Part shown: piece after piece, positions 50,490-62,507 of the stretch
Layout: every line of letters starts with the position of its first letter
How positions within the stretch are numbered: position 1 is the stretch's first letter
Origin: an uncultured Lachnospiraceae bacterium
GTDB taxonomy: Bacteria > Bacillota > Clostridia > Lachnospirales > Lachnospiraceae
Assembly (NCBI GenBank): GCA_902781655.1
Contig: CACZJZ010000011.1
Coordinates: forward strand, 1 to 64,000
Reading direction: 5' to 3'
DNA length: 64,000 nucleotides
The notes under the pieces: generated by a model
What the model was told of the DNA's origin: nothing
Database searches by the model: none
The model's input: the letters and a program-made list of their open reading frames with translations, nothing else
Position numbers and translations under genes: made by a program

Positions 50490-53021
50490 TCAGCGGTCCT
50501 CATCCTGTTCCGGTTGGTTCTCACCGGAATCTTCTTCATCGCTTACACTCGGATCCTCCGCCTCTCCCGGGATCTCTCCCATTCGTACCTTCGCGATCTG
50601 CGCGACCTTCGCACCCTCGTCGAGACGAATCAGGCGGACACCGGAGGTGATTCTGCCGAGATCTCTGAGTTCATCCATCCGAATCTGAATGATGACACCC
50701 TCGGTTGTGATCATCATAATCTCGTCATCGTCGCTCACAGCCTTGACGCCCATGAGCGGCCCGGTCTTGTCCGTGACCCGGTAGCATTTCGTGCCGTATC
50801 CGCCGCGATTCTGATGGCGGAATTCCTGCATGGACGTCCGCTTGCCCATGCCATTCTCAGATACCACAAGCAGAGAATCTCCCTGCGTATCGAGCTGCAT
50901 GCCGACAACCTCGTCGCCATCCCGCAGCGCGATACCACGGACACCCATGGAGCTTCTTCCGGTCTCGCGCAGATCCGTCTCGTCAAAACAAATGCTCATG
51001 CCCTGTTTTGTGACAATATAGATCTTGTTCGTGTTATCCGTGAGCTTGACTTCCACCAGCTCATCGCCTTCGCGCATATTGATCGCGATGATGCCGTTCT
51101 TGTTGATATTGCGGAAATCATTGAGCGGCGTCTTCTTGACCGTCCCCTGCTTTGTGACGAAGAAGAGGTTCTTTCCCTCCTCCTCCGCGTCGAGCAGCGG
51201 GATGATAGCCTGAACTCGCTCACCCGGTGCAAGGCGCAGAAGATTGATCGCCGCTGTGCCGCGTGCGGTTCTGCCCGCCTCCGGAATCTCGTAGGTCTTC
51301 AGACGGAATGCCCTGCCCTGATTCGTGAAGAACATGATATAGGCGTGGGACGAACACATCAGAAGGTCCGTGATCACATCGTTGTCGATCGTGCTCATGC
51401 CCTTGATGCCGCGTCCGCCGCGGTGCTGCACCTGGAAATTGTCCACCGCCATCCGCTTGATGTAACCGAGTGCGGTGCGGGTGATGATCACCTTTTCCCG
51501 CGGGATGAGGTCCTCGTCCAGAATCTCGGAATCCACGTTCCGTTCGATGCGTGTGCGGCGGTCATCGCCGTATTTTGCCGCGATCGCGTCCATTTCTGTC
51601 CGGATGACACCGAGCAGAAGCTTCGGGTCGTTCAGAATCGCCGTGAGGTGCGCAATGGTCTTCAGCAGCTCGGCGTGCTCCGCCTCGATCTTGTCCCGTT
51701 CCAGACCAGTCAGTGCTCTCAGACGCATATCCACGATATTCTGGGCCTGCACGTCGTCGAGACCGAACCTTGCCATGAGAGAGGTCTTTGCCGCCTGTAC
51801 ATTTGCGCTGCTGCGGATGATCGAGACGACCTCGTCGATATTGTCAAGCGCAATGAGCAGTCCCTGCAGGATGTGATCCCGCTCCTGCGCCTTGTTCAAA
51901 TCGTAGCGAGTTCTCCGGGTGATGACCTCCTCCTGGAACTTCAGGTAACAGGTCAGCATCTCGAGAAGATTCAGGACCTTCGGCTCCCCGTTGACCAGCG
52001 ACAGCATGATGACGCCGAACGTGTCCTGCAGCTGCGTGTGCTTGAACAGCTGATTCAGAATGACATTGGCATTCGCGTCGTGCCGCAGCTCAATGACGAT
52101 GCGCATACCCTCGCGGTCCGACTCGTCCCGCAGATCCGTGATTCCCTCGATGCGCTTCGTCTTCACCAGCTCCGCGATCTTCTGAATGAGCGTCGCTTTG
52201 TTGACGAGATACGGCAGCTCGGTGACAATGATCCGGCTCTTGCCGTTCGGCATCGTCTCGATGTCCGTCACCGCGCGGACCAGAATTTTGCCGCGTCCTG
52301 TGCGGTACGCCTCCGCCACGCCGCGCGTTCCCATGATGATACCGCCCGTAGGGAAATCGGGTGCCTTGACGATCGGGAGAATCTCCTCAATGGTGGTGTC
52401 CCGGTCCTCCTGCACGCGGTTGTCAATCATCTTGTCACAGGCCGCCACCACCTCGCGCAGGTTGTGCGGCGGAATATTCGTCGCCATGCCGACGGCAATG
52501 CCGGTCGTGCCGTTCACCAGCAGATTCGGAAAACGGGACGGCATGACCGACGGTTCCTTCTCCGTCTCGTCAAAATTCGGGACAAAATCCACCGTGTCCT
52601 TGTTGATGTCGGCGACCATCTCCATGGAGATTTTCGTCAGCCGTGCCTCGGTGTATCGCATGGCGGCAGCACCGTCTCCGTCGACAGAGCCGAAGTTGCC
52701 GTGGCCATCTACCAGGCAGTAGCGCATGGACCAGGGCTGCGCCATGTAGACCAGGGCCCCGTAGATCGAGCTGTCGCCATGCGGATGATATTTACCCATG
52801 GTGTCGCCGACGATACGGGCGCACTTGCGGTGCGGCTTGTCGGGACCGTTGTTCAGTTCCACCATGGAGTAGAGAATCCGGCGCTGCACCGGCTTCAGTC
52901 CGTCCCGGACATCAGGAAGTGCACGCGAGGCGATGACGCTCATCGCGTAGTCGATGTACGACGTCTTCATGGTTTTCTGCAGGTCTACATCCTTTATTCT
53001 GTCGAATTCTTTGTCGTCCAT
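50490..53021 (-). CDS. gyrA: DNA gyrase subunit A
   Basis: 843 residues from the ATG at 53021 (GGGAG 6 bases upstream; a GTG two codons earlier is unlikely). It is the DNA-cleaving subunit that introduces negative supercoils. The catalytic Tyr is Y123 ([10 protein letters not shown]). The breakage-reunion domain is followed by a coiled coil and the six-bladed C-terminal domain; the GyrA-box reads [10 protein letters not shown] (Q-x-x-G-G-x-G). In the quinolone-binding loop [13 protein letters not shown] the serine (S84) is kept, but the position equivalent to E. coli Asp87 is Gly88. A short acidic tail ends the protein. It follows gyrB by 36 bases. Confidence 0.97.
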   Translation of the reverse strand: MDDKEFDRIKDVDLQKTMKTSYIDYAMSVIASRALPDVRDGLKPVQRRILYSMVELNNGPDKPHRKCARIVGDTMGKYHPHGDSSIYGALVYMAQPWSMRYCLVDGHGNFGSVDGDGAAAMRYTEARLTKISMEMVADINKDTVDFVPNFDETEKEPSVMPSRFPNLLVNGTTGIAVGMATNIPPHNLREVVAACDKMIDNRVQEDRDTTIEEILPIVKAPDFPTGGIIMGTRGVAEAYRTGRGKILVRAVTDIETMPNGKSRIIVTELPYLVNKATLIQKIAELVKTKRIEGITDLRDESDREGMRIVIELRHDANANVILNQLFKHTQLQDTFGVIMLSLVNGEPKVLNLLEMLTCYLKFQEEVITRRTRYDLNKAQERDHILQGLLIALDNIDEVVSIIRSSANVQAAKTSLMARFGLDDVQAQNIVDMRLRALTGLERDKIEAEHAELLKTIAHLTAILNDPKLLLGVIRTEMDAIAAKYGDDRRTRIERNVDSEILDEDLIPREKVIITRTALGYIKRMAVDNFQVQHRGGRGIKGMSTIDNDVITDLLMCSSHAYIMFFTNQGRAFRLKTYEIPEAGRTARGTAAINLLRLAPGERVQAIIPLLDAEEEGKNLFFVTKQGTVKKTPLNDFRNINKNGIIAINMREGDELVEVKLTDNTNKIYIVTKQGMSICFDETDLRETGRSSMGVRGIALRDGDEVVGMQLDTQGDSLLVVSENGMGKRTSMQEFRHQNRGGYGTKCYRVTDKTGPLMGVKAVSDDDEIMMITTEGVIIQIRMDELRDLGRITSGVRLIRLDEGAKVAQIAKVRMGEIPGEAEDPSVSDEEDSGENQPEQDEDR

Positions 53022-53057
53022 TCCCACTCCCTGAATCCTGTTTCAGAATCTGCTGCG

Positions 53058-56325
<3,268 letters not shown>

Positions 56326-56346
56326 ATTTCCTCGGATTTCTGTTCT

Positions 56347-56577
56347 TTATTCCGCAGACCTTTTGACCGGAGAAGCGACAGTGAATTCCTGTCCGTCAAA
56401 GCTTACCCTGTCGCCGTCATACAGCTTTCTGCCGCGGCGAAGCTCCTTCTCTCCATTGACGAGGACCCTGCCGTCTTCGATCTGAGCTTTTGCTTCCGCG
56501 CCGGTCCCGACAAGGCCGGCGAGCTTGATCGCCTGCCCCAACTTGATAAATGCGTCACGAATTGTGACAGTCTGCAT
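56347..56577 (-). CDS. yaaA: S4-domain RNA-binding protein YaaA
   Basis: 76 residues from the ATG at 56577; a longer frame runs through the hairpin leader and has no ribosome site. The S4 fold (FIKLGQAIKLAGLVGTGAEA, IEDGRVLVNGEKELRRGRKL) fills the protein. Always found between dnaN and recF in Gram-positive origins. It binds RNA, probably rRNA, but its exact role is not established. Confidence 0.95.
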   Translation of the reverse strand: MQTVTIRDAFIKLGQAIKLAGLVGTGAEAKAQIEDGRVLVNGEKELRRGRKLYDGDRVSFDGQEFTVASPVKRSAE

Positions 56578-56611
56578 ACAGATCCCCCCGTGCCGCACAG
56601 GACGCGGCTCT
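56578..56611 (-). repeat. hairpin leader element before yaaA
   Basis: On the - strand, GCCGC (56608-56604) and GCGGC (56596-56592) close a 7-base loop, followed by ACGGGGGGATCTGT and the ATG. Spacing is identical to the copies before pdp and the patatin-like gene, while the loop sequence differs (GTCCTGT). Confidence 0.8.
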
Positions 56612-56633
56612 GGTTCCCTTCATTCATTTCCGC

Positions 56634-57740
56634 TCAATCAACGGTAGTGAAATTGACCGGCAGTACCACGTAATTATAGTTTTCTCCGGCATCGCGGATA
56701 AAGCAGGGTGCCTTCGGATTGACAAAATAGATGTCTACTTCCTCGTCGTCGATTGCGCGCAGTGCGTCAACCAGGAACTTCGGATTGAACCCGATCATCA
56801 TATCGCGGCCCGTTCTGGTACACTCCACCACCTCGTCCATGCTGCCGAGCGTCGTGCGGATTTTAATCTCGACATTTCCCTCAGAGAGAGAAAGAATGAT
56901 CGGCTTCTTGTCCCCTTCCTTCACCAGCAGCGTGGCACGGTCGATACAGTCCAGAATCTCCTTGCGGTTAACCGTGATTTTGGTCTCATAATCGCTGGAC
57001 AGCATCTGCTCGATCCGGAAATATTCCCCGTCAATCAGGCGGGACACCACCGTCGTCGAATCGAACTCAAAGAGCACGTGCTTCGGCGTGAAGAAAATGC
57101 TGACCTGCTTCTCCATGTCTCCGCCGAGAATTTTGGAGATGTCGCTCATGGTCTTCCCCGGAATGACGACACGGCGGTTATTGTAGGAGCCGTTCAGCTC
57201 CACCCGGCGGATCGAGATGCGGTGTCCATCCAGAGAAACCAGTTTCAGGAAGCCGTCCTGTATCTCCAGAAGCTCACCGGTCATCATCTTGTTGCTGTCA
57301 TTGTCAGAGATGGAAAAGATTGTCTTGTTGATGAGATCGCGCAGGGTGTATTCAGAGACATTGATGCCATCCACCTTGTCAATCTCGGGAAGTCTGGTGA
57401 AGTCTCTGCCGTCGCGTCCCGGTATCGTAAATCTGGCCTTGCCGCAGCGAATGCCGATGGTCTCGCCCACCACATTGAGATGAACCTCCTCTTCCGGAAG
57501 CTTCCTCACGATGGCAGAAAATATTGCGGCGTCCACAGCAATCATTCCCTTCTCCTCCATCGTGCCGGGAATGACGGTTTCAATGCCAAGTTCCATATCG
57601 TTGCCGAGAAGTCGGATGTCCTGCCCTCTGGCATCGATCAGGATGCATTCGAGAATTGTCATGGTCGATTTGGTCGAAACAGCCTTGCTGACAATACTGA
57701 TGGCATTTGTAAGATCTGATTTTGTAACTGTGATTTTCAT
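56634..57740 (-). CDS. dnaN: DNA polymerase III beta subunit (sliding clamp)
   Basis: 368 residues from the ATG at 57740 (GGAGAAATCTCTC). Three clamp repeats are visible; the start MKITVTKSDLTNAISIVSKAV, MTGELLEIQDGFLKLVSLDGHRISIRR (in parts) and the C-terminal YNYVVLPV are typical. It tethers the polymerase to DNA and recruits many repair proteins. The frame is open upstream to 57920, but the family start and the promoter at about 57950 argue for 57740. Confidence 0.96.
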   Translation of the reverse strand: MKITVTKSDLTNAISIVSKAVSTKSTMTILECILIDARGQDIRLLGNDMELGIETVIPGTMEEKGMIAVDAAIFSAIVRKLPEEEVHLNVVGETIGIRCGKARFTIPGRDGRDFTRLPEIDKVDGINVSEYTLRDLINKTIFSISDNDSNKMMTGELLEIQDGFLKLVSLDGHRISIRRVELNGSYNNRRVVIPGKTMSDISKILGGDMEKQVSIFFTPKHVLFEFDSTTVVSRLIDGEYFRIEQMLSSDYETKITVNRKEILDCIDRATLLVKEGDKKPIILSLSEGNVEIKIRTTLGSMDEVVECTRTGRDMMIGFNPKFLVDALRAIDDEEVDIYFVNPKAPCFIRDAGENYNYVVLPVNFTTVD

Positions 57741-57945
57741 GAGAGATTTCTCCAAATCGCGGGAAGAGTTCTGACTCTGACCTGACATGGTCCCGCGGAT
57801 GATATACGGTGGGATGTAGGCACTGTCCACAGCGGAGAAAAGCAGGGTGTCCGTCCGCGCTCCCTTCTTTTCCAGGAGAAGAGAGGAAATGAATAAGATA
57901 GCAGTACTCGTATCAGGCACTGTGGATTTGTGCTTAACCTTGTTT

Positions 57946-57974
57946 ATTATAGCTTTTTACGCGCTTTTTTACAA
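57946..57974 (-). promoter_or_regulatory. dnaN promoter
   Basis: On the - strand, TTGTAA (57974-57969), exactly 17 bases, then a perfect TATAAT (57951-57946). About 200 bases of leader precede the dnaN ATG. DnaA-box-like TGTGGATTT lies just downstream at 57921-57929, so DnaA could control dnaN. Confidence 0.8.
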
Positions 57975-58011
57975 CCGGAGCGGTGTGGACATAGGATATC
58001 CGGCGAGGGAT

Positions 58012-58042
58012 GGCCTGTGCAAAATAAGAGGCATTACAGGCC
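58012..58042. other. inverted repeat between dnaA and dnaN
   Basis: GGCCTGT (58012-58018) and ACAGGCC (58036-58042) form a 7-bp stem with a 17-base loop, 45 bases past the dnaA stop. There is no T-run on the - strand, so it is a poor terminator; it may be an RNA 3' end stabiliser. Confidence 0.45.
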
Positions 58043-58086
58043 AAATTTGACCCACTCCCGCGGCGCCCTCCCTGCCCGCTGTGGAT

Positions 58087-59472
58087 TTAGTTGATAAGAT
58101 TGAGCTTTTTCAGAATGCTGTCCACATTGGATTTCAGCTCATCGTTCGTGCGGAGGTCCTCCTTGATCTTGTCCGCGCCGTGCATGACGGTGGTGTGATC
58201 CTTTCCGCCGAGCTCCTTTCCGATCCGGTCAAGGGTCAGTCCGGTATATTCGCGCAGAATATACATACAGACCTGGCGCGGCACAACAAATTCGCTGCTT
58301 CGTTTCCGGCCTGTGATATCGCCCGGGCGGACGCCGAAGTGATCGCAGACGGTTCCGAGGATCATCTCCGGCGTCGCGGTGGCGTTGGTGTCCGGGTAAA
58401 TGATGTCCTTTAGCGCTTCTCTGGCGTTCTCCAGATTGATATCGACATTGTTCAGACGGGAATAGGCGATGATTTTGTTGTAAGCCCCCTCCAGTTCCCG
58501 GATATTGGATTTGATGTTGGCCGCGATATATTCCAGGATGCTGCCGTCCACCTTCCGCATGGAATTCTCCGCGTAGCTCCTGAGGATCGCCATGCGGGTC
58601 TCGTAGTCCGGCGGCTGAATATCCGCAATCAGTCCCCATTCGAACCGGGAGCGGAAGCGCTCGTCGAGCGTCTCCATTTCCCGCGGCGGGCGGTCTGACG
58701 ACAGCACGATCTGTTTGCCGGCGGAATGGAGCTCATTAAAAGTATGGAAAAATTCCTCCTGCGTCGCATCCTTTCCTATTATAAATTGGATATCATCGAT
58801 CAGCAGAACGTCTACCTTCCTATATTTATCCCGCAGTCTGGACATGGAAGAGGCCGTCTTGGAACGGATGCATTCAATCACCTCGTTGGTGAACTGCTCG
58901 CTGGTGACATAGAGCACCTTCTTCCCGGGATCGTGCGCAAGCACATAGTGGCCGATCGAATGCATGAGGTGCGTCTTGCCGAGGCCGGCTCCGCCGTAGA
59001 TGAACAGCGGATTGTAGGCCTCTCCCGGAGATTCCGCCACGGCGACACAGGCGGAATGCGCGAATTGATTGGTTTTGCCCACGACAAAGGTATCGAAGGT
59101 ATAGCGGGGATTCAGATTCGACGCTTCCGCAGCGCTTCTGGTTTCCTGCGCCGCGACTTCTCCGTCCGCATCCTCCGGCTTATCGTGCTTCTCTTCCTTT
59201 TCCAGAATAAAGGTCACAGCATAATCCTGTCCCATGGTTTCCGATATAATCACTTCGAAGAACTTTGTGTACCGCTCGGAAATATAGCGCAGCATCTGGC
59301 TCTGATCGGAGTGGATCTGAATCGTAACGATCTGATCCTTTACGGAATACACCGTCAGCGGTTCAATCCAGGTGCGGTAGGAAATCCCGGAAATCGCAAA
59401 TTCCTGCTGCAGATTCTGCCGGATTTCGTCCCATTTCGATATGATGATCTGTTCGTCGTTATTTTCCGTCAT
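58087..59472 (-). CDS. dnaA: chromosomal replication initiator protein DnaA
   Basis: 461 residues. Domain I (about 1-90) interacts with helicase loaders. Domain II (about 91-122) is a short Glu/Ala-rich linker. Domain III is the AAA+ ATPase with Walker A GGAGLGKT (160-167), Walker B VLLIDDIQFI and the sensor II R region (NIRELEGAYNKI). Domain IV carries the DnaA-box-binding helix-turn-helix with DHTTVMHGADKI. AGAGG lies 8 bases before the ATG. It is divergent from rpmH across oriC and is the first gene of dnaA-dnaN-yaaA-recF-gyrB-gyrA. Confidence 0.98.
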   Translation of the reverse strand: MTENNDEQIIISKWDEIRQNLQQEFAISGISYRTWIEPLTVYSVKDQIVTIQIHSDQSQMLRYISERYTKFFEVIISETMGQDYAVTFILEKEEKHDKPEDADGEVAAQETRSAAEASNLNPRYTFDTFVVGKTNQFAHSACVAVAESPGEAYNPLFIYGGAGLGKTHLMHSIGHYVLAHDPGKKVLYVTSEQFTNEVIECIRSKTASSMSRLRDKYRKVDVLLIDDIQFIIGKDATQEEFFHTFNELHSAGKQIVLSSDRPPREMETLDERFRSRFEWGLIADIQPPDYETRMAILRSYAENSMRKVDGSILEYIAANIKSNIRELEGAYNKIIAYSRLNNVDINLENAREALKDIIYPDTNATATPEMILGTVCDHFGVRPGDITGRKRSSEFVVPRQVCMYILREYTGLTLDRIGKELGGKDHTTVMHGADKIKEDLRTNDELKSNVDSILKKLNLIN

Positions 59473-59589
59473 TGTAAAAACCTCTTTCAGTTTGATTTGC
59501 GGTACAGAAGAAATAACTGTTCAGGACCCACGTCTCGCGAAGCTTTGCTTTGCCCGATGCCGGATTCAGAGCGCCTGCGTCGTTTTGCC

Positions 59590-59651
59590 ACATGCCGGAA
59601 ATATCCGCAAAACAGCTCGCAAGCAGCCTTTTGCAAACATTTCCGGCATGT
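59590..59651 (-). promoter_or_regulatory. large hairpin in the dnaA leader
   Basis: ACATGCCGGAAAT (59590-59602) and ATTTCCGGCATGT (59639-59651) pair perfectly over 13 bp. A second 6-bp stem, GCAAAA (59607-59612)/TTTTGC (59629-59634), lies inside. No T-run follows on the - strand, so it is not a simple terminator. It lies about 120-180 bases before the dnaA ATG. Confidence 0.8.
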
Positions 59652-59663
59652 GCTGAATAGCTA

Positions 59664-59702
59664 TAAAAACGCGGCATGCTGGTCAAACACGCATCATGCC
59701 GC
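59664..59702 (-). terminator. terminator-like hairpin inside the dnaA leader
   Basis: On the - strand, GCGGCATG (59702-59695) and CATGCCGC (59678-59671) form an 8-bp perfect stem with a 16-base loop, and GTTTTTATAG follows. It has the form of an intrinsic terminator but stands about 190 bases upstream of dnaA and downstream of the best dnaA promoter, with no gene for it to end. An attenuator role is possible. Confidence 0.7.
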
Positions 59703-59710
59703 AATTAAAA

Positions 59711-59724
59711 GTCCCTTCCGGGAC
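59711..59724 (-). promoter_or_regulatory. short GNRA-loop hairpin in the dnaA leader
   Basis: On the - strand, GTCCC-GGAA-GGGAC is followed by TTTTAATT. The tetraloop is of the stable GNRA class. It directly precedes the larger terminator-like hairpin. Confidence 0.6.
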
Positions 59725-59762
59725 GCAGATAGATTTTTTACGGTCTGTTCGATTGCTTTCCT

Positions 59763-59791
59763 ACTATAAAACAAATCTATTCTTTATTCAA
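59763..59791 (-). promoter_or_regulatory. candidate dnaA promoter
   Basis: On the - strand, TTGAAT (59791-59786), 17 bases and TATAGT (59768-59763). Transcription would start near 59756, giving a leader of about 280 bases. No better promoter was found nearer the gene. Confidence 0.6.
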
Positions 59792-59851
59792 ACCGGACGA
59801 CTGTCTCCCCTCCAATTGTCAAAATGTATCCTGAAATGAGATTGGGTATTT

Positions 59852-60035
59852 TGTGGATAAGTTTACGGACATTATCTACCCTGTTTTGGGAGGCAAAAAA
59901 TAGACAGATGCGGACTTTGATTAAAGCAGAACATAGATTCGGACATGGTTATCCACTTTTTATCCACAAATTGTGGATAGTAGAAATTTCAAATTTCCAG
60001 CTTATACACCTTATCCACCACTAAATGTTGGATAA
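59852..60035. other. replication origin oriC: DnaA-box cluster
   Basis: Boxes related to TTATCCACA: perfect at 59852-59860 (reverse) and 59960-59968 (forward); one mismatch at 59949-59957, 59972-59980 (reverse) and 60011-60019; two mismatches at 59872-59880, 60002-60010 and about 60027-60035. An AT-rich stretch at about 60030-60062 is the likely unwinding site. It lies between dnaA and rpmH, the standard Firmicutes position. A further hairpin, AAATGGCG/CGCCATTT, is at 60071-60092. Confidence 0.93.
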
Positions 60036-60106
60036 AAATATTTCAAAATTCAATATCTTGAAACCATGGGAAATGGCGTATCTGCGCCATTTTCAGGACT
60101 TTTTTC

Positions 60107-60135
60107 TTGACGCCTCCCGGCGCTTTGGTTATAAT
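60107..60135 (+). promoter_or_regulatory. rpmH promoter
   Basis: TTGACG (60107-60112), 17 bases, TATAAT (60130-60135): nearly a consensus sigma-A promoter, about 108 bases before the rpmH ATG. Confidence 0.85.
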
Positions 60136-60242
60136 GAGAACGCTGTTTCCCACACAGAGCAGCTGAACATGACGAATGACCGCGGTATATTCCATCTGAG
60201 GGTAAGAACGGAATAGCCGGGTTTTGATAAGGAGGTGTACCC

Positions 60243-60386
60243 ATGTCCCAGTCCAGAATGACGTATCAGCCGAAGAAGAGACAGCGCTCCAAGGTCCACG
60301 GATTCAGAGCAAGAATGTCGACTCCCGGCGGAAGAAAGGTTTTGGCAGCGAGAAGACTCAAAGGCAGAAAAAAGATCGCTGTCTGA
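60243..60386 (+). CDS. rpmH: 50S ribosomal protein L34
   Basis: 47 residues, starting [20 protein letters not shown]; an excellent AAGGAGGT lies 6 bases before the ATG. The rest ([19 protein letters not shown], then LKGRKKIAV) is classic L34, very basic, binding 23S rRNA. The four residues before MTYQ are one to three more than usual. First gene of the rpmH-rnpA-yidD-yidC-jag-mnmE block. Confidence 0.98.
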   Translation: MSQSRMTYQPKKRQRSKVHGFRARMSTPGGRKVLAARRLKGRKKIAV

Positions 60387-60401
60387 CAGAGATTAGCACG
60401 A

Positions 60402-60427
60402 GGGCCGCTGAAAAGCGGCCTTTCTTC
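60402..60427 (+). terminator. hairpin terminator or attenuator after rpmH
   Basis: GGCCGCT (60403-60409) and AGCGGCC (60414-60420) around a GAAA tetraloop, then TTTCTTCTT. Partial read-through into rnpA would explain a high L34 to RNase P protein ratio. Confidence 0.8.
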
Positions 60428-60561
60428 TTATTTATAGTAATGATTTTATTGTAACGATTCGGAGTCTCATCTCAAACCTGCTATGCAGATTTCTGGTGAG
60501 GCGGTTCCGGGCGCTTCGCGCCGCTACCCTCCCGAATTATTACAATTTATCAACCATCTGT

Positions 60562-60909
60562 ATGGAATCACTGAAAAAAAACGACGACTTCAGAAATTGT
60601 TACAGAAACGGCCGCTCCTTCGCAAACCGGTATCTGGTCCTGTATGTGTGGAAAAACGGACTCTCCAATAACCGTCTCGGCATTTCTGTCAGTAAAAAGG
60701 TCGGAAACAGTGTGGTAAGACATCATTTCTGCAGACTGGTCAGGGAAAGCTATCGCCATCAGGAAGCGGGTCTTGATCAGGGCTATGACCTGGTTGTCGT
60801 CGCCAGGACGGCGGCAAATGATGTCGGATACCGGGAGATATCGCAGGCGCTGTTATCTCTTGCCGGCAAGGCAGGTATTTTGCATGAAAGCGCGCCTGAG
60901 GCTGATTGA
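60562..60909 (+). CDS. rnpA: ribonuclease P protein component
   Basis: 115 residues from the ATG at 60562. It assists the RNase P RNA in 5' tRNA maturation. [29 protein letters not shown] (in parts: the F-x-x-x-Y/F-x-x-G-x-S-F helix) and the RNR-like [26 protein letters not shown] are the family hallmarks; the usual R-N-R of that helix is R-H-H here. No Shine-Dalgarno is visible before the ATG; a GTG at 60496 is in frame but also weak. Its stop is 14 bases before yidD. Confidence 0.94.
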   Translation: MESLKKNDDFRNCYRNGRSFANRYLVLYVWKNGLSNNRLGISVSKKVGNSVVRHHFCRLVRESYRHQEAGLDQGYDLVVVARTAANDVGYREISQALLSLAGKAGILHESAPEAD

Positions 60910-60923
60910 CAGCCGGGAAAAGA

Positions 60924-61136
60924 ATGGCCAGAAAGATTCTGATTCAGATGATAAGGTTCTACCAGAAATATCTGTCTCCGCTTAAAACAACCAAATGTCC
61001 CTATATTCCCACCTGCTCCAATTATGGCCTGCAGGCGATAGAGAAGTATGGCGCGTTTAAGGGGGGACTTCTTACTATATGGAGAATTCTCCGATGCAAT
61101 CCGTTTTCCCACGGCGGCTATGACCCGGTTCCGTGA
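60924..61136 (+). CDS. yidD: membrane protein insertion efficiency factor YidD
   Basis: 70 residues. Amphipathic N-terminus [19 protein letters not shown] and the conserved C-x-Y-x-P-T-C-S-x-Y ([11 protein letters not shown]), then [13 protein letters not shown] and [15 protein letters not shown] small membrane-associated helper of YidC. The ATG at 60924 follows GGGAAAAGA. Confidence 0.96.
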   Translation: MARKILIQMIRFYQKYLSPLKTTKCPYIPTCSNYGLQAIEKYGAFKGGLLTIWRILRCNPFSHGGYDPVP

Positions 61137-61152
61137 TTAAGGAGGAACTATT

Positions 61153-62472
61153 TTGAATCCTATGCTTCTCACCAAGAGCACGACATTCTTTATCGGCCAG
61201 ATCGCAGCACTGCTCGGCCTGCTGATGAACGGTATTTTCTGGGTGCTCGACAAAATCGGAATCCCGAATATCGGTCTTTCCATTATTCTGTTTACCATTG
61301 TTATTTACATGGCGCTGATGCCGCTGACGATCAAGCAGCAGCGATTCTCCAAGCTCTCCCAGAAAATGCAGCCGGAGCTGAAGAAAATTCAGGATAAGTA
61401 TAAGGGAAAGAAAGACCAGGACTCCATGATGAAGCAGAACGAGGAGATCCAGAAGGTCTATCGTAAGTATGGAGTGTCTGCCAGCGGCTCCTGCGTACAG
61501 CTTCTGATTCAGATGCCGATTCTGTTCGCTCTCTATCAGGTCATTTACCGCATACCCGCCTATGTGACGCAGGTTAAGGACGCTTTCTTCCCGCTGGTTG
61601 ATAATCTGATCGCCACAAAGGGATCCGCGGAGTTCCTCCAGAAATTTTCCGTCGCATCGCAGTTTGCTGGTAATTTCAAAAACGAAAAATTCACAAGCGG
61701 TGTCACCTCTTATGTGCAGAACACCTATATCGATGTGCTGAATCGCATTTCCACCTCGGACTGGCACACATTAGCAACGCAGTATCCCTCTCTGAAGGCG
61801 GATATCTCCAGTACGACCTCCCTACTCAATAAGTACAATAACTTTCTCGGGCTGAACATGGGTGATACGCCCTGGTACACGATCAAGGCAGCCTACGCCA
61901 GTGGAAAATATCTTCTCATCGTGGGAGCCATCCTGGTTCCGGTACTCGCCGCGCTGACCCAGTGGATCGGTGTCAAGCTGACCCCGGTGAGTAATACCTC
62001 CACCGGAGATCCGCAGCAGGATTCCATGGCGAGACAGATGCAGACCATGAACGTCATCATGCCGCTCATGTCCGCCTGGTTCTGCTTCACGCTCCCTGCC
62101 GGTATGGGCCTCTACTGGATTGCCGGTGCGGTCATCCGCGCGATTCAGCAGGTTGCCATAAACAAAAAGATTGACAAGGAAGACATTGATGCCCTGATTG
62201 AGCGGAATATCAAGAAAAACGAAGAAAAGCTTGCAAAGAATTCCGGTCGTCAGACTGTCTCTCAGAGGGTGATGGCGCAGTATGCGACCATGAATACCAG
62301 AAATATTGAAGCTCCTGAGAAGAAGAAAGAGTCCTCCCTGACGGAGCAGGAGAAAGCAGAAGCGCTGAAGAAGGCGCAGGAAAAGACAGCAGGCAGGAAA
62401 TATCGCGCCGGTTCTCTTGCTGAAAAGGCTAATATGGTAAGTGATTACAATAATCACCATCAGAGCAGATAA
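61153..62472 (+). CDS. yidC: membrane protein insertase YidC/SpoIIIJ/Oxa1 family
   Basis: 439 residues from a TTG at 61153, chosen because GGAGG stands 7 bases upstream; the ATG three codons later is 16 bases away. Five or so membrane helices (about 10-32, 40-62, 115-140, 245-268, 300-330). GISIILFTIVIYMALMPLTIKQQ (here LSIILFTIV...) contains the hydrophilic-groove helix, and the charged loop KMQPELKKIQDKYKGK follows. An enlarged extracellular region of about 90 residues lies between helices 3 and 4. The C-terminus is a long Lys/Glu/Ala-rich ribosome-facing tail. Confidence 0.95.
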   Translation: MNPMLLTKSTTFFIGQIAALLGLLMNGIFWVLDKIGIPNIGLSIILFTIVIYMALMPLTIKQQRFSKLSQKMQPELKKIQDKYKGKKDQDSMMKQNEEIQKVYRKYGVSASGSCVQLLIQMPILFALYQVIYRIPAYVTQVKDAFFPLVDNLIATKGSAEFLQKFSVASQFAGNFKNEKFTSGVTSYVQNTYIDVLNRISTSDWHTLATQYPSLKADISSTTSLLNKYNNFLGLNMGDTPWYTIKAAYASGKYLLIVGAILVPVLAALTQWIGVKLTPVSNTSTGDPQQDSMARQMQTMNVIMPLMSAWFCFTLPAGMGLYWIAGAVIRAIQQVAINKKIDKEDIDALIERNIKKNEEKLAKNSGRQTVSQRVMAQYATMNTRNIEAPEKKKESSLTEQEKAEALKKAQEKTAGRKYRAGSLAEKANMVSDYNNHHQSR

Positions 62473-62507
62473 CCAGTAGGAAACAGGCAGCGGCACAGGA
62501 GAGAAAG

